Source: Panopea generosa
Lineage: Eukaryota > Mollusca > Bivalvia > Adapedonta > Hiatellidae
DNA: 64,000 bases
Assembly: GCA_029582155.1 (NCBI GenBank)
Contig: CM055903.1
Coordinates: 43,477,769 to 43,541,768, forward strand
Direction of reading: 5' to 3'
Under the pieces are notes generated by a model. It saw nothing but the letters and a program-made list of their open reading frames with translations, did not search any database and was not told the origin of the DNA. Below, piece by piece: positions 11,201 to 19,583 of the stretch. The translations under genes and the position numbers were made by a program. Numbering within the stretch: position 1 is the first letter of the stretch; every line of letters begins with the position of its first letter.

Positions 11201-13698
11201 CTACTAATACTCTGAAGTGTTTTTTACAACAGCTGAACTAACAATAACCATTTAAATAAAAAGAAGTTTAATTGAGGTTAATCTCTAGTAAACTCTTCTC
11301 ATACCCTTAAGTGTTTTACAACAGTTGAACTTACAATAACCAATGAAAATAAAAGATGTTTTATTGATAAAAGATACCTTTATAATACTCCCTGATGATG
11401 TACCAACGTGTATGTCCACCTTGACTCCATCAACAACTCCACTGTACATAGTTGTTATGTCACCCTTATCTGATGCCAGGGTGTAGACGGCTGCCATGGT
11501 GAACGGTGTCTCTCCGATCACATAGCGGAATGTTGTAAAAACAACGACACATGTAACGTTAGCTTCACTATACAGCTGTAATAGTAATATAAATATATTA
11601 AACAGACGACAATAACGTATTTTTAATTAACATCTCATTTCTTCAATAGTTGATACGTTTGTTAATGCCTTAAATATATATTTGAAAAAGGAAGTGAATA
11701 ACGCAAACTTTCTGACCTGAACATTTTCCAGATCAAATATTCAAATGTTATATCAATGTTTCGTTTTAAACTTAAAATAACTTACTCTGCTGATATATCA
11801 TAAGTATAATTCTTCCGCGGTACAATTATGTGTTATTGTTCCCAATGGTATGTTGTAATAGGTCAAGGTCAATGTCAATGCAACTGTTAATAAGTTTAAC
11901 CAACTTGTTTTATCTTGATGACGAAGAGGGCAAATCGATTTTGAGATACCACTTGGTCGAGTTGGGGATCGAACCCACAACCAACACTCTATCAACTGCA
12001 TTCCCATCCCGTTTTAAGATGTAACAACGTTCGACACAATATAACTATGCAAGTAAATATAGTTTTTTATATGAAATAAGTATAAAACATCATTTTATAA
12101 AAGAGGAACATAAAAAATATATGAAAAGTCTTTTAGACAATTTATGCTTCTTCAATCTGTTTCTGTTCCACCAGTAATCCTTTAAAATGGAAATCAGTTT
12201 GAAAGGCCTGTCTTAGATAAAAGTCACTTATCTGTGCCTTATGTGAAGAACTATTATGTTATCATCATCATCATTCTCATGCCACTTTGGTATAGGGTAT
12301 GTCATTTAGTGAATGTCAGTGTTCTGAATGCCATTAATTTAAAAAGTAAAGAAAATTAAGCAACGAAAAACTTTGCTTATTAAGATGTAGGATTTTGTTG
12401 TATATGATTTCTTGAAATATGTTCTAATATGTAAAGTTCTACTAGATCTATACCACTGAATTTATTGTTAACAATGGCCAAAAAAGGATAGTTTATAAAA
12501 AAAAAAGATAAATTTAATGCATAGTATGTATTCAGTTTATAAACATATCAAAATATGTTTGGAAAAGATCAAGAACATCTTAATTTATATTAAATCGATC
12601 CTTACAAATACTTACTGATTCATCAGCCAAACATCCTTCTTGATAAGGAAGTTCATTAGGTAGGTATCTTTCAATTTCGGATCTATTTGACTTTGGGCAT
12701 ACAATAAATTCTTTCTTTGCCGCCATTATTGCTTTATCCAAGTCAGCGAGTTTAGTAACACATATGGCATTGTCTCCAGGCGTGGATTCTGGGTCATTTC
12801 CAACACTGAATGATGCTATAAAAAGTGTACCCTTGTTATCAGGTTTGTCCACAAGAATTACATGTTGAATCAGATTGTACACAACCCCATCCTTTTGACA
12901 GGAAATATTTATATCTGCATAGGATGTGTAGTCATCACTTGTATCATTCTGACAAATCCTTACCAGTTTGGAAACATATATATCATATCCAACAAAATTC
13001 TTTTGGATTGTTGTAAAATAACTAAATCCATTATGTTGAAATCCGCCCTTGAAATATATCTTGTAATCTTCTAATGATGCCACTTGTTTTTCTGTAGGAA
13101 TATCTGATTGCCCATCCGTTTTATGTATGCCTAATGTTAGACGTTTATATACTTCAAAATTTAACAAAGACCTGGTACTTATGGCATAGTCAAATGATAT
13201 TCCTCGAATTCCTACTAAATGAGAAGGAACCTCTTTCAGTCCTGATCCGTATGTCACCCCAATCATCATGTTTCCATCAGACATAATAAATCCGTGTACC
13301 GGTCTTTTCTCATCAGTAGAAACTTCCAATGTGTCTGAACCTGCACGTGTCACATTACTGATATCACCTAGACTCCTTTTTTCACATTTCCCACCATTCC
13401 CTGTACCACAGAGAATCAGTTCCTCTGTATCTTCATTCACCAACATAATCTGGTTAACATTATCACAGGCAGCTGTTTTGTCCACACATGTCCCTGTGCT
13501 ATACAAAATATTCAAATCTTCATCGAGTTTGTAGAGTCGTCCAAGGCCAGCGACATATATGGTTTTATTATAAAACTGTAATTTGGTCAGGTGAACATTG
13601 AAAAATGTTTGAACACCGATTACTTTCTGTTCTGCTAAATCCAAGTGTATCACTAACCGAACTACAATAATGCAACAGATCCATTGGAAATGCCCCAT
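2644..13698 (-). CDS. Plexin-like receptor (Sema-PSI-TIG), 5' part, seven exons, partial
   Basis: Plexins are single-pass surface receptors for semaphorins that signal to small GTPases and the cytoskeleton. Seven minus-strand coding exons were identified: 13698-12616, 11575-11378, 9490-9368, 7414-7314, 6154-6046, 4819-4675 and 2734-2644. All have AG/GT borders and every junction keeps phase (0,0,0,2,0,1, ending in 2), giving about 616 codons. The order is signal peptide, Sema propeller (with CGTGNGGKC and late GTSSGSIIK motifs), PSI with the diagnostic NPLCGWC, then a TIG-like segment with NFPS and FLFYACG. Later TIG repeats, the membrane segment and the GTPase-activating domain are not in the window, so the gene extends to the left. 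A splice acceptor just upstream of the ATG implies a non-coding first exon at higher coordinates. MET/RON share Sema-PSI-TIG, but the TIG-region motifs fit plexin better. The subclass cannot be set from this part. Confidence 0.88.
2735..4674. other. Intron 6 of the plexin-like gene
   Basis: AT-rich intron. Apart from the ~126-bp tandem array at 3205-3735, nothing coding was recognised. The open frames at 3505-3738 (minus) and 4241-4480 (plus) have no domain character, and the former is a by-product of the array because its period is a multiple of three. Confidence 0.6.
3205..3735. repeat. ~126-bp tandem repeat, about four copies
   Basis: The landmark TGAAACTCAA recurs at 3341, 3467 and 3592, with flanking partial copies on both sides. 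The shared unit includes GGGTTAAGTGAAACAA, CGGGAAAGCAACAGCCC and TTGTACTTGTACT. It lies in plexin-like intron 6. Confidence 0.85.
4675..4819 (-). CDS. Plexin-like exon 6: plexin TIG-type segment
   Basis: The exon is 145 nt, phase 0 to 1, bounded by TATGTTTACAG and GGCCT|GTAAGT. The peptide IQLTVNNFPSKQDEDEYKC, then INCSSPTVA, fits the plexin-specific domain between PSI and the canonical TIG repeats (L-x-V-x-NLP ... Y-x-C ... V-x-C-x-TP). It joins exon 5 in frame. Confidence 0.85.
4820..6045. other. Intron 5 of the plexin-like gene
   Basis: AT-rich intron. A plus-strand 100-codon frame at 5218-5520 starts with a polar, Tyr-containing stretch (NTYDDVSHEQVPVIYS) and then becomes low-complexity AT-rich. 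No splice structure or domain supports a gene. Nothing else was recognised. Confidence 0.4.
6046..6154 (-). CDS. Plexin-like exon 5: end of PSI and PSI-TIG linker
   Basis: The exon is 109 nt. The acceptor GTAGCAG gives a leading G that completes the split codon (AG|G, Arg) left by exon 4. The peptide continues ITDCSSELNHWLSSHGDC and ends INAEPKQ in phase 0 before GTACAT. The W and Cys spacing fits the end of a plexin PSI domain. An alternative acceptor at 6147-6149 would break phase with exon 4, so it is not used here. Confidence 0.85.
6155..7313. other. Intron 4 of the plexin-like gene with a degenerate repeat and a nested dispersed repeat
   Basis: From about 6460 to 7280 a degenerate repeat recurs (variants of ACTAAGCTCTATTGGTGATA and GTGGTGTTCACCA). 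It is interrupted at about 6790-6975 by a separate dispersed repeat. The overlapping open frames here show no domains. Confidence 0.55.
6790..6975. repeat. Dispersed repeat, mollusc type, inside intron 4
   Basis: The segment contains GTCTTGCTCAAGGACAC, ATGACCGTGGGGATTACCGA and ATTGGACCACGCAATCCGC, more GC-rich than its surroundings. It splits a locally repeated sequence, which fits insertion. The tRNA-like end suggests a SINE-type origin. I could not place it in a named family. Confidence 0.45.
7314..7414 (-). CDS. Plexin-like exon 4: PSI domain core
   Basis: The exon is 101 nt, starts in phase 0 after ATCGTATTTAG and ends in phase 2 before GTAAAT. It encodes NCSEYTTCAETMVGRNPLCG followed by WC, the classic PSI signature C-x5-C-x2-C-x8-CGWC. 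With the TSQK end of exon 3 it gives the expected Sema-to-PSI junction. It is too short to show as a long open frame but is unmistakable by motif. Confidence 0.9.
8172..8221. repeat. (CT)n microsatellite
   Basis: About 25 uninterrupted CT dinucleotides. A shorter CT run lies at 7973-7991. Confidence 0.95.
8445..8502. repeat. Poly-C tract followed by (CA)n
   Basis: A near-pure C run of about 20 nt (interrupted by G and T) is followed directly by about a dozen CA units. Confidence 0.9.
9368..9490 (-). CDS. Plexin-like exon 3: end of Sema domain
   Basis: The exon is 123 nt, phase 0 to 0, bounded by CAATGTCTAG and CAAAAG|GTAAAT. The peptide begins LNYLGVDKDLELYETQYV. PGFPVRAIAQ and YFVMTSQK correspond to the plexin motif in which a PVxxD strand is followed by xLYVMTxxxV just before the PSI domain. 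It joins exon 2 in frame after GSIIK. Confidence 0.85.
9830..9990 (-). mobile_element. tRNA-derived SINE, family C, copy 1
   Basis: Shares TGGTGGAGGAAGA, CTTTCTCACATAA and GAGCGAGCG...ACCTTAGCGGTGAG with 47690-47830. Read on the minus strand the end resembles a degenerate tRNA half with a B-box-like GGTTTCGAGTTCC-type segment. It lies in intron 2. Confidence 0.6.
10160..11372. repeat. ~91-bp tandem array, about 13 copies, next to a splice donor
   Basis: Recurring landmarks are CTCTACTCATA, CTTAAGTGTTTTACAACAG, TTGAACTAACAATAACCAA and GATGTTTAATTGATGTTAAT. Copies diverge by point changes and small indels. The last copy ends about 5-10 nt from the donor of plexin-like exon 2 (GT at 11377-11376), so the intron's first bases lie in or right beside repeat sequence. 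Confidence 0.9.
11378..11575 (-). CDS. Plexin-like exon 2: late Sema blades
   Basis: The exon is 198 nt, phase 0 to 0, bounded by ATTACTATTACAG and AAAG|GTATCT. The translation begins LYSEANVTCVVV and ends GTSSGSIIK. ETPFTMAAVYTL and VDIHVGTSSGSIIK match the plexin pattern of a TxVAV strand followed by a VxFxGTxxGxLxKV strand. The donor side borders directly on a 91-bp tandem repeat array that fills the following intron. Confidence 0.88.
11576..12615. other. Intron 1 (between coding exons 1 and 2) of the plexin-like gene
   Basis: Contains a tRNA-like SINE remnant at about 11860-12010. The rest is AT-rich with no coding signal. Confidence 0.65.
11860..12010 (-). mobile_element. tRNA-derived SINE remnant
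   Basis: On the minus strand the segment contains a B-box-like GGTTCGATCCCC (plus strand GGGGATCGAACCCACAA at about 11967-11983) next to a degenerate anticodon-arm region. It is one of several unrelated tRNA-derived repeats here. Confidence 0.5.
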
Positions 13699-13713
13699 TT
13701 CATGTTATGCCTC
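12616..13713 (-). CDS. Plexin-like exon 1 (first coding): signal peptide and most of Sema domain
   Basis: The ATG at 13698-13696 opens 361 codons ending at GAATCA|GTAAGT (donor 12615). A hydrophobic leader (residues about 5-20) is followed by the Sema N-terminus: FNVHLTKLQFYNKTIYVAG resembles the plexin strand that contacts ligand, and CGTGNGGKCEKRSLGDIS matches the plexin CGS-x-GxC-xxRxL motif. Cysteines and N-glycosylation sequons (NKT, NVT, NDT, NRS) fit an extracellular domain. The exon starts at 13713 after TTATTTTCAG, so about 15 nt of 5' UTR are in it. An upstream ATG at 13703 is out of frame. A degraded copy of part of this exon lies at about 14944-15132. Confidence 0.9.
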
Positions 13714-14943
13714 CTGAAAATAAGAAACACATTCACCATATTATACAGACATCCCTTTAAGTTTAATGCTGAATGCATATAGCACGATTAATTACAATTA
13801 TATTGGCCCAGATTTAGATAAATGAAACTTTAATGGAAGTGTTCATTTCACAGTGCACCGTAGTAATTTGCCAAAACTGGTTAATAAAAAACACAGGGAT
13901 TCACAGAAAAACTGATGAAAAACGAGCAATATTTCAAATAAATATAAAAGCATAAAATAAAAGCAACTGCAGCCATACAGTATGCAATGAATGAGTAAAT
14001 TTTGCGAATCCCTTAAATGAATCATCACAAAATTTAAGTTATCATGGTTATTGTAGTTTCGCTGAAAAGTCTGATACCCTGGAGTCGAGCCAAATAATGA
14101 CCCCAGTATCATGATCATGATTGGTAGAGGACAATGGGTCTTAATTTATATAAAATGTTAAACCTCTGGCACTTGTAGTTGCAGAGATGTTTTGTAACAA
14201 AGGACCCAAAATGGGACTAAGACGCTAAACTGAACAAGGAGACCATCATTTGATAAATCCTATATTTCTTTTACAAATCAAGAGCATATAACTCACTGAA
14301 TTAAAACAAGATGAGAACAAATAAACTGCTGGATCCACTTTGATGTATATGACTTTATCAAATGATAAAGACTTGTATCATAGGAATAAAACGATCAAGT
14401 ACTTACAACTGAGTAGGACCCATACTGTTGTATGAATACTTTTTAAGAGATGTCTCAATAACAATTAATGTTTGATACCCAAGAGAGGGCTAAATATGAT
14501 TCCAGCTCATCTTTTCAACAATAAATGTATGGGAAAACTTTATTTCATAGTGAAAAAAAAAAAAAAAAAAATAAAGCAGTTTCAGGAGAATAAAAATGTT
14601 ATGTTATTTGGGGGTGGGGGTGCCAACGTTGAAGCAGGGTCATTGATGTCCCAAAAATCATGATTTGAACAAGCTTGGTTGAGAACTTTGTCTTAAAAGA
14701 TCCCTATATATTACCCTATATTTGTTAAAGAGGGAACCCCTTAATGTGGTAAAATGTGACTCACGGGTCATAATTTGAACAAACTTTTATTTGATTAACC
14801 TTTAATGCTATATGCATAAGCAAATGTGAAAGCTCAAGCACCATGGTTTAAAAAGTGTTGTTTTTTTGTTTGTTTTTTTATTAGAGTGGGAATTGTTGTT
14901 TACATCGGACAAAAGTCATGTTATCTCAAACTTCAACTTTGTA

Positions 14944-15132
14944 TGTAAATACGACCTGGTACTTATGGCATAGTCATATGATATGCCTCTATATGTAACT
15001 ACATAAGAAGAAACCTCTTCTAGTCTTGACCCATATATCACCCCAATCATCATGTTCCCGTCAGCCATGATAAAAACATGTGCTGGTCTTTTCCCATCAG
15101 TAGAACCTGTATGTGTCACACCAGATATTTAG
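14944..15132 (-). pseudogene. Truncated duplicate of the plexin-like Sema exon
   Basis: About 190 nt on the minus strand are clearly homologous to 13157-13370 inside exon 1. The shared peptide runs include STDxKRPxH, DGNMMIGV and DYAISTRS. Relative to exon 1 the copy lacks six codons (SDTLEV) in frame and has scattered substitutions, and homology stops abruptly on both sides with no splice sites. It lies about 1.2 kb upstream of the intact exon in the same orientation. I read it as a dead partial tandem duplication. An alternative exon is unlikely because no acceptor or donor frames it. Confidence 0.8.
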
Positions 15133-15659
15133 CACTTGAATCTCTTTATTGAAATTATGCAGCCTTAAAAATTTAGGCAAAAGCAGTCGGCTAATTGAGC
15201 CCTTGCGGCGGAGTCATTCTAAACATCATGAGCACCATTTGTTCAACGTTAACATAGCCATATTTAGCAATCATTTCGGCATAAAGTTTTTTTTCTATAT
15301 ATAGTTATCAATTCATAGTACGGTTATCATAAAAAGAATTATCATTATCTATATTTCTTCGAATATGGAGTCATTACTATATTATCATACGAAGCTCTTT
15401 ATCTATTTTCGAATTAAGTTATTTTGTTCAGCAGATATAAAGAGTGATTGGTGAACCGTTGATTATGTGCCTTTCGTGTATATTAACGGTGAAGTCCAGA
15501 AATATGTAATACCTGAAGTGCAATATTTCTATTTGTCACAGGTGTTGTTTTTCAAAAAAAAAATTTTCAATGCTTTTTCAAAGCAAATGAATGTCAAACA
15601 CGAAAATTAGGCCTCACTGTTAAAATTGGAATTCCAGGGCGAAAAATGTATTGATGGAA

Positions 15660-15806
15660 GGGCATGACGTCATGTCATTTGCATACGTAAAATTAGCGCG
15701 TTTTCCATGCAAAGATTTCCGCCATCTTTGATACAGCTGTTGATGGTTTCGGACGCGGTATATTGAATATTTTACTTTATCTAGATCGCATTATATATCG
15801 AGGAAA
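15660..15806 (+). promoter_or_regulatory. Promoter-like patch with CRE, octamer and YY1-type motifs
   Basis: Within about 75 nt lie TGACGTCA (15664-15671), ATTTGCAT (15676-15683) and CCGCCATCTTTG (about 15719-15730), followed by a CpG-bearing stretch and GAGGAAAG|GTATGA, which could be a first-exon donor on the plus strand. These are consensus matches only. No downstream coding exon was found. It might equally serve the minus-strand plexin-like gene or be the end of a repeat. Confidence 0.35.
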
Positions 15807-16095
15807 GGTATGATTTATTATTGATGAGTTAAGTTGCATAATAATGATTTATAACAATCAAAACTTATTTGAAGTATTGTTTTGCGATATGCTACTTTTT
15901 CCAAAGAGTAACCCCATTCGATGTCGTTTGTTTACTTTGTTTTCTCTCTTTTTTATCTACTGTACATTTTGTTTAGTTGAAATGTACAATGCAGTAAGTA
16001 AATATCTTATAATGCAATTGTAGTTCAAAAACGAGCTGAATCAGACCATTGATCAAATTTATTAACTTTTATGTAAACAACGAATGTTGTATCGG

Positions 16096-16869
16096 CCACA
16101 GAAGCTTGGGGAGTGGATAATAACGTTTGATGGGGGTGGGGTCCTCTGACGTATATAAAAAGACAAGGGAAGAAACAAACGTTGACCCCTTCCCCGATCA
16201 AAATTAGAATGTATAAGTCAATAGGCCATCAATTTTAATAAACCCGTTTCGTTCTATTACTAAATGATTTATCTTCAAGATCGTACCGATGTTTATGCAT
16301 AACTCGGCTGTTTGAAGAAGATGTCGCACTGAGTTCCCAAAAAAAACAGCGTATTTTTTATCCTCAACATTTATGGCAACGGATATGACGTCATTATCGT
16401 ACGGAGCAAATACAGGGTCGTGTCTGTTTGGTTAAAATTTCCTGTATTTTTAACGTATTCCGATCCAAGTCAAGGAGACGTTAACGCTTTCAGTATTGAC
16501 TCAATAGCGCCTCAGCAACTCGTATGAGAATGGCGATCTTTGGGCCGTGGCCACTTTGAAAAAAAAATAAAGCCGAGAATATCCGACCATGCTACTTCCG
16601 TTGACATAATTGTTGATGGACAAAAAATATGTTGTTAACGCCGAACATTTACATTTAAACATCGTTTTTGCTTTACTTACCGTATCGATCTTGAAAATAA
16701 ATCATTCAACGATAGAACGAGACCCGGGTTTGTTAAAATTGATGGTCTATTGATATTCTAATTTTGATCGGGGAAGGTGTCAACGTTTGTTTCTTTCCTT
16801 GTCTCTTTATATCACCAGAGGACCCCCGACCCCATCAAACGTTATAATCCACTCCCCACGCTCCTGTGG
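16096..16869. mobile_element. Non-autonomous element with long inverted repeats (foldback/MITE-like)
   Basis: The left end CCACAGAAGCTTGGGGAG and the right end CTCCCCACGCTCCTGTGG are inverted copies. Homology continues inward for about 190 nt (left about 16096-16285, right about 16683-16869), including AAACAAACGTTGACxCC and CCCCGATCAAAATTAGAAT. The element is flanked on both sides by TATCGG (16090-16095 and 16870-16875), a candidate 6-bp target site duplication. The ~400-nt middle has no coding frame and contains another TGACGTCA. The arms differ at roughly one base in ten, so the insertion is not recent. The superfamily is not determined. Confidence 0.8.
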
Positions 16870-16875
16870 TATCGG

Positions 16876-19180
16876 CTGATTGGAATGGTGATTTTCATTT
16901 TTGTTGTGGTGCGGGAAAAGATTTTGTGATTTTTAAAACGGGAATCATACTGTGTATGAGTGTTTTGTGCATTGGTTCTTTCTTGCGTTCTTTCCTATCT
17001 AATTCCATTGCTTGATATCGTCCGTGTATCATGCGCCGTCTTGGTGTTATTGTCAAGGTCACAATTGATTATATAATTCTTGGTTTCCGACTGGGCTTGT
17101 CAGTCTGCATGAAGGAATATATACATGTGCCAGTTTTTATTCAATGTTGTCATGAATTATACAACAGTAAGCATATGCTTTCCAAAGCAGTTGGCGTACA
17201 TAAAAAAATAAATTGCTTGTGATAATGCTTTGTTTCATGATTGAGGACATTTCCGTGAATTATTTTTTTAAGATAATGGCCTGTGTGTCTGTTGGTTCGA
17301 TGTTCCTTGCATAGGTTATGTTCTGCATAATTACTTAAATTTTGTTTCCGTGCATAACAATGGTTAACAACATGGAGAAGCCTGCTGTTACTGTTTTAAG
17401 CCCTCTGTCATTAATTTATATAGAGAAGTAGAGACAACTGGTTGAGATTTTGTGAACGCTTGTGTATTTGCGTTAAAAAATATCACAATATCTCGCTTTT
17501 AATTTCCTTCACTCCCACTCGACTTTGGAAAACGAATCATAATTATTACACTGTAGAATGAAAATGTCATCAAATAACATTATTTTTGGAAATTTGTGTT
17601 AAAACTGTTGGCGTGCTTGTGTTAACAAAAATGTGTATACTGCAGCTAAAAAAACGGCAAGTTACCATGAATTATCCTTACAACCTTAATACCTGAATTT
17701 AAGAGCATTTCTTGCGGTTGAAACGTGTGCTGCTCACATTTTCAAAATTTCCTTTTGATCATTTAAGTTTATGAGGCATCAAGGTCATTTGTGTTTACTC
17801 TTTCTGACTGTGATCCATTCAAACAATATATTATATATACAATTTCCATGGGCTGCAGTTAACAATGTTCTCTTTAAAAAGTTGCTGTTACTAAGGTAGA
17901 GCGATTAAACATACAAGGTAATCAGTTTTGGGTTCGAATCCCAGCTGAGGCTATTTTTTTGTCTATTTTGTTTGTTCCTGTTCAGTATTACAATTAGATT
18001 GTAGGAGAGTCTGATCGATTAGGTCTTTGAAAAGACATCAAAATATGCTGTGTTTTGTCGCATCATATCAACGTGAATCTCTGACAAACTGTCGATGCGA
18101 ATCATCCCACGTTGCGACAGAGTTCCCTGAATGTGTTCATGTGCCATAACCAAAGAGTGTGTATCACAGACTGACTTGCGCAGTCACAAACCAAGAATTT
18201 TATATTAAACAATTGTGACTTTGACATTTACCCCATGTGTACAGTGCATGAAGGTGCATGACAAATGGACGACATCGAAAACATCATGTGTCACAGGTTT
18301 GTGTCGATGTTAATTAAAATGTCACGTGTTCACTCCTACAGTGTCACAGCTTTTAGTCAGCACTATTGGCAGTAATAGACAAATCTACTGTCTAAGATTC
18401 CTCGCTGTATTAAACTGTATCTAGATGTATGCTTATCATTGATAACATGTCCTATTTTCTCCACCAATGAAATTGATCAGATTTTTTAAAAAAAGTGCAT
18501 TCCATTTAACATAGAATGTCATGTCTGTCAGTAGATGTTGGCCTCTTTCCTAAGCCGATGAAATCGTTCCAGAAACAGAAAGTAGATCAACAACTAAATA
18601 GGTTAGATGTTGTAAATGGAATTTTCTACTAGCCAATAATTTTTAACCTATACATGTATTTTTGAACAAAAATTGAAATGAGGCATGTTACGAAACCGTA
18701 TCAAAATGCAACAATATATTCATTTAAACAGTGTAAGGTCACTACCACCAGTAGTGGGAATTACAGTAGGCATGTGACGTGTGCACACAATGGCAGAACA
18801 TTCTGATCATGTGTGCGACTGCAAATACAGTGCACTGTTTGATTTAAAAGGAGACAATCGTTCACAACATGTACATATACTCCGATGGTATGTGAAAGTC
18901 AATTAATTTATGGCAGAGTATCTTGGAATGACAACACCCACCCTACGCACCACAATTTGACACAAATCTTGTATTGGTGTATTTGATATTCACTTAAAAA
19001 AATATATATTTATAAAGATATTATTATGGCATCTTTTTTTTTAATAAACATATATTCCCATAAAACACATAAATAAAAGATTTATTTTTGTGTTGGTGGT
19101 TACGGTGGGTCCAAGGTACAACAGATGATCTGAGGGGGATCAAACCTGTGACCACTTGTTTGACACACCCAATATCCGTG
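16876..19180. other. Non-coding stretch with an inverted pair and a tRNA-like repeat
   Basis: Apart from the tRNA-bearing repeat at 17770-18015 and a divergent inverted pair (about 17030-17112 against about 18163-18300), nothing was recognised. The 63-codon frame at 17031-17222 lies over one arm of that pair and has no domain character. Confidence 0.45.
17770..18015 (+). mobile_element. tRNA-bearing dispersed repeat, family D, copy 1
   Basis: About 245 bp are shared in the same orientation with 21643-21867. Shared landmarks are TTACTCTTTCTGACTG, AGGTAGAGxGATTAA and AGATTGTAGGAGAGT. The centre has a tRNA-like half: an A-box remnant (GGTAGAGCG) and a good B-box GGTTCGAATCC at about 17933-17943. 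It fits an old SINE. Confidence 0.65.
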
Positions 19181-19182
19181 CA

Positions 19183-19335
19183 AGTAACTGACAACTTTCC
19201 CACTTGAATCAGTGATTAAATATGAATGAACATGAGACACAATGATTGAATTTGCATATATTTAAATCATCACAGAGACTGGCCAAGCAGGGATTTGAGC
19301 TTGTAACCCCTTGACTGTTTGTTACACAACATAAC
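19183..19335 (-). mobile_element. tRNA-derived SINE, family A, partial copy
   Basis: Contains the family A core (plus strand GTAACTGACAACTTTCCCACTTGAATCAGTG at about 19191-19221, here split by differences) and the degenerate tRNA end GCAGGGATTTGAGC. The far tail is missing. Confidence 0.6.
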
Positions 19336-19508
19336 AGTTTTATTCAGTAAAAAATGTCCACATACACGCAAGTTTATAACCATAAGATTTTGTTCAATGA
19401 TTAGAACATTCATATCATAACAGGAATTGCTATTCAGTCATAGCCCTTGAGTTGCCAAACTATCTCATATATTGTGCTGTTTAATTAAAGTACATTGTCG
19501 GTTTTTTA

Positions 19509-19583
19509 GCCAGACCGATTAGCTCAGTCGGTAGAGCACGATTCTTCTAGTTCAGGGTTGAGAGTTTGATACCTGAGGCTGGC
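19509..19583 (+). tRNA. tRNA-like sequence (SINE head or tRNA pseudogene)
   Basis: GCCAG...CTGGC pair as an acceptor-like stem. The A-box is intact (TTAGCTCAGTCGGTAGAGC) but the T arm is degenerate (GAGTTTGATACC in place of GGTTCGAATCC) and the anticodon stem pairs poorly. I read it as a SINE head or pseudogene, not a working tRNA. Confidence 0.5.

Larger units (their letters stand above)
9491..11377. other. Intron 2 of the plexin-like gene
   Basis: Contains one SINE-like copy (9830-9990) and, over more than half its length, the 91-bp tandem array at about 10160-11372. No coding signal otherwise. Confidence 0.7.
13714..16095. other. Upstream flank of the plexin-like coding region
   Basis: This should contain the non-coding first exon implied by the splice acceptor at 13714-13716, but I could not place it. 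Present are the truncated Sema-exon copy (14944-15132), a dispersed-repeat-like stretch at about 14040-14880 (GTGACTCACGGGTCATAATTTGAACAAA type), a poly-A tract near 14557-14572 and a promoter-like patch at 15660-15806. No other coding was recognised. Confidence 0.5.

Noticed and set aside
13843-14118. 91-codon minus-strand frame upstream of the plexin-like start
   Set aside because: It has no signal peptide, domain or splice link to exon 1. Its composition matches the dispersed-repeat flank.
19509-19583. Working tRNA gene
   Set aside because: The T arm and anticodon stem are degenerate, and similar tRNA-like heads occur across many SINE-type repeats here.
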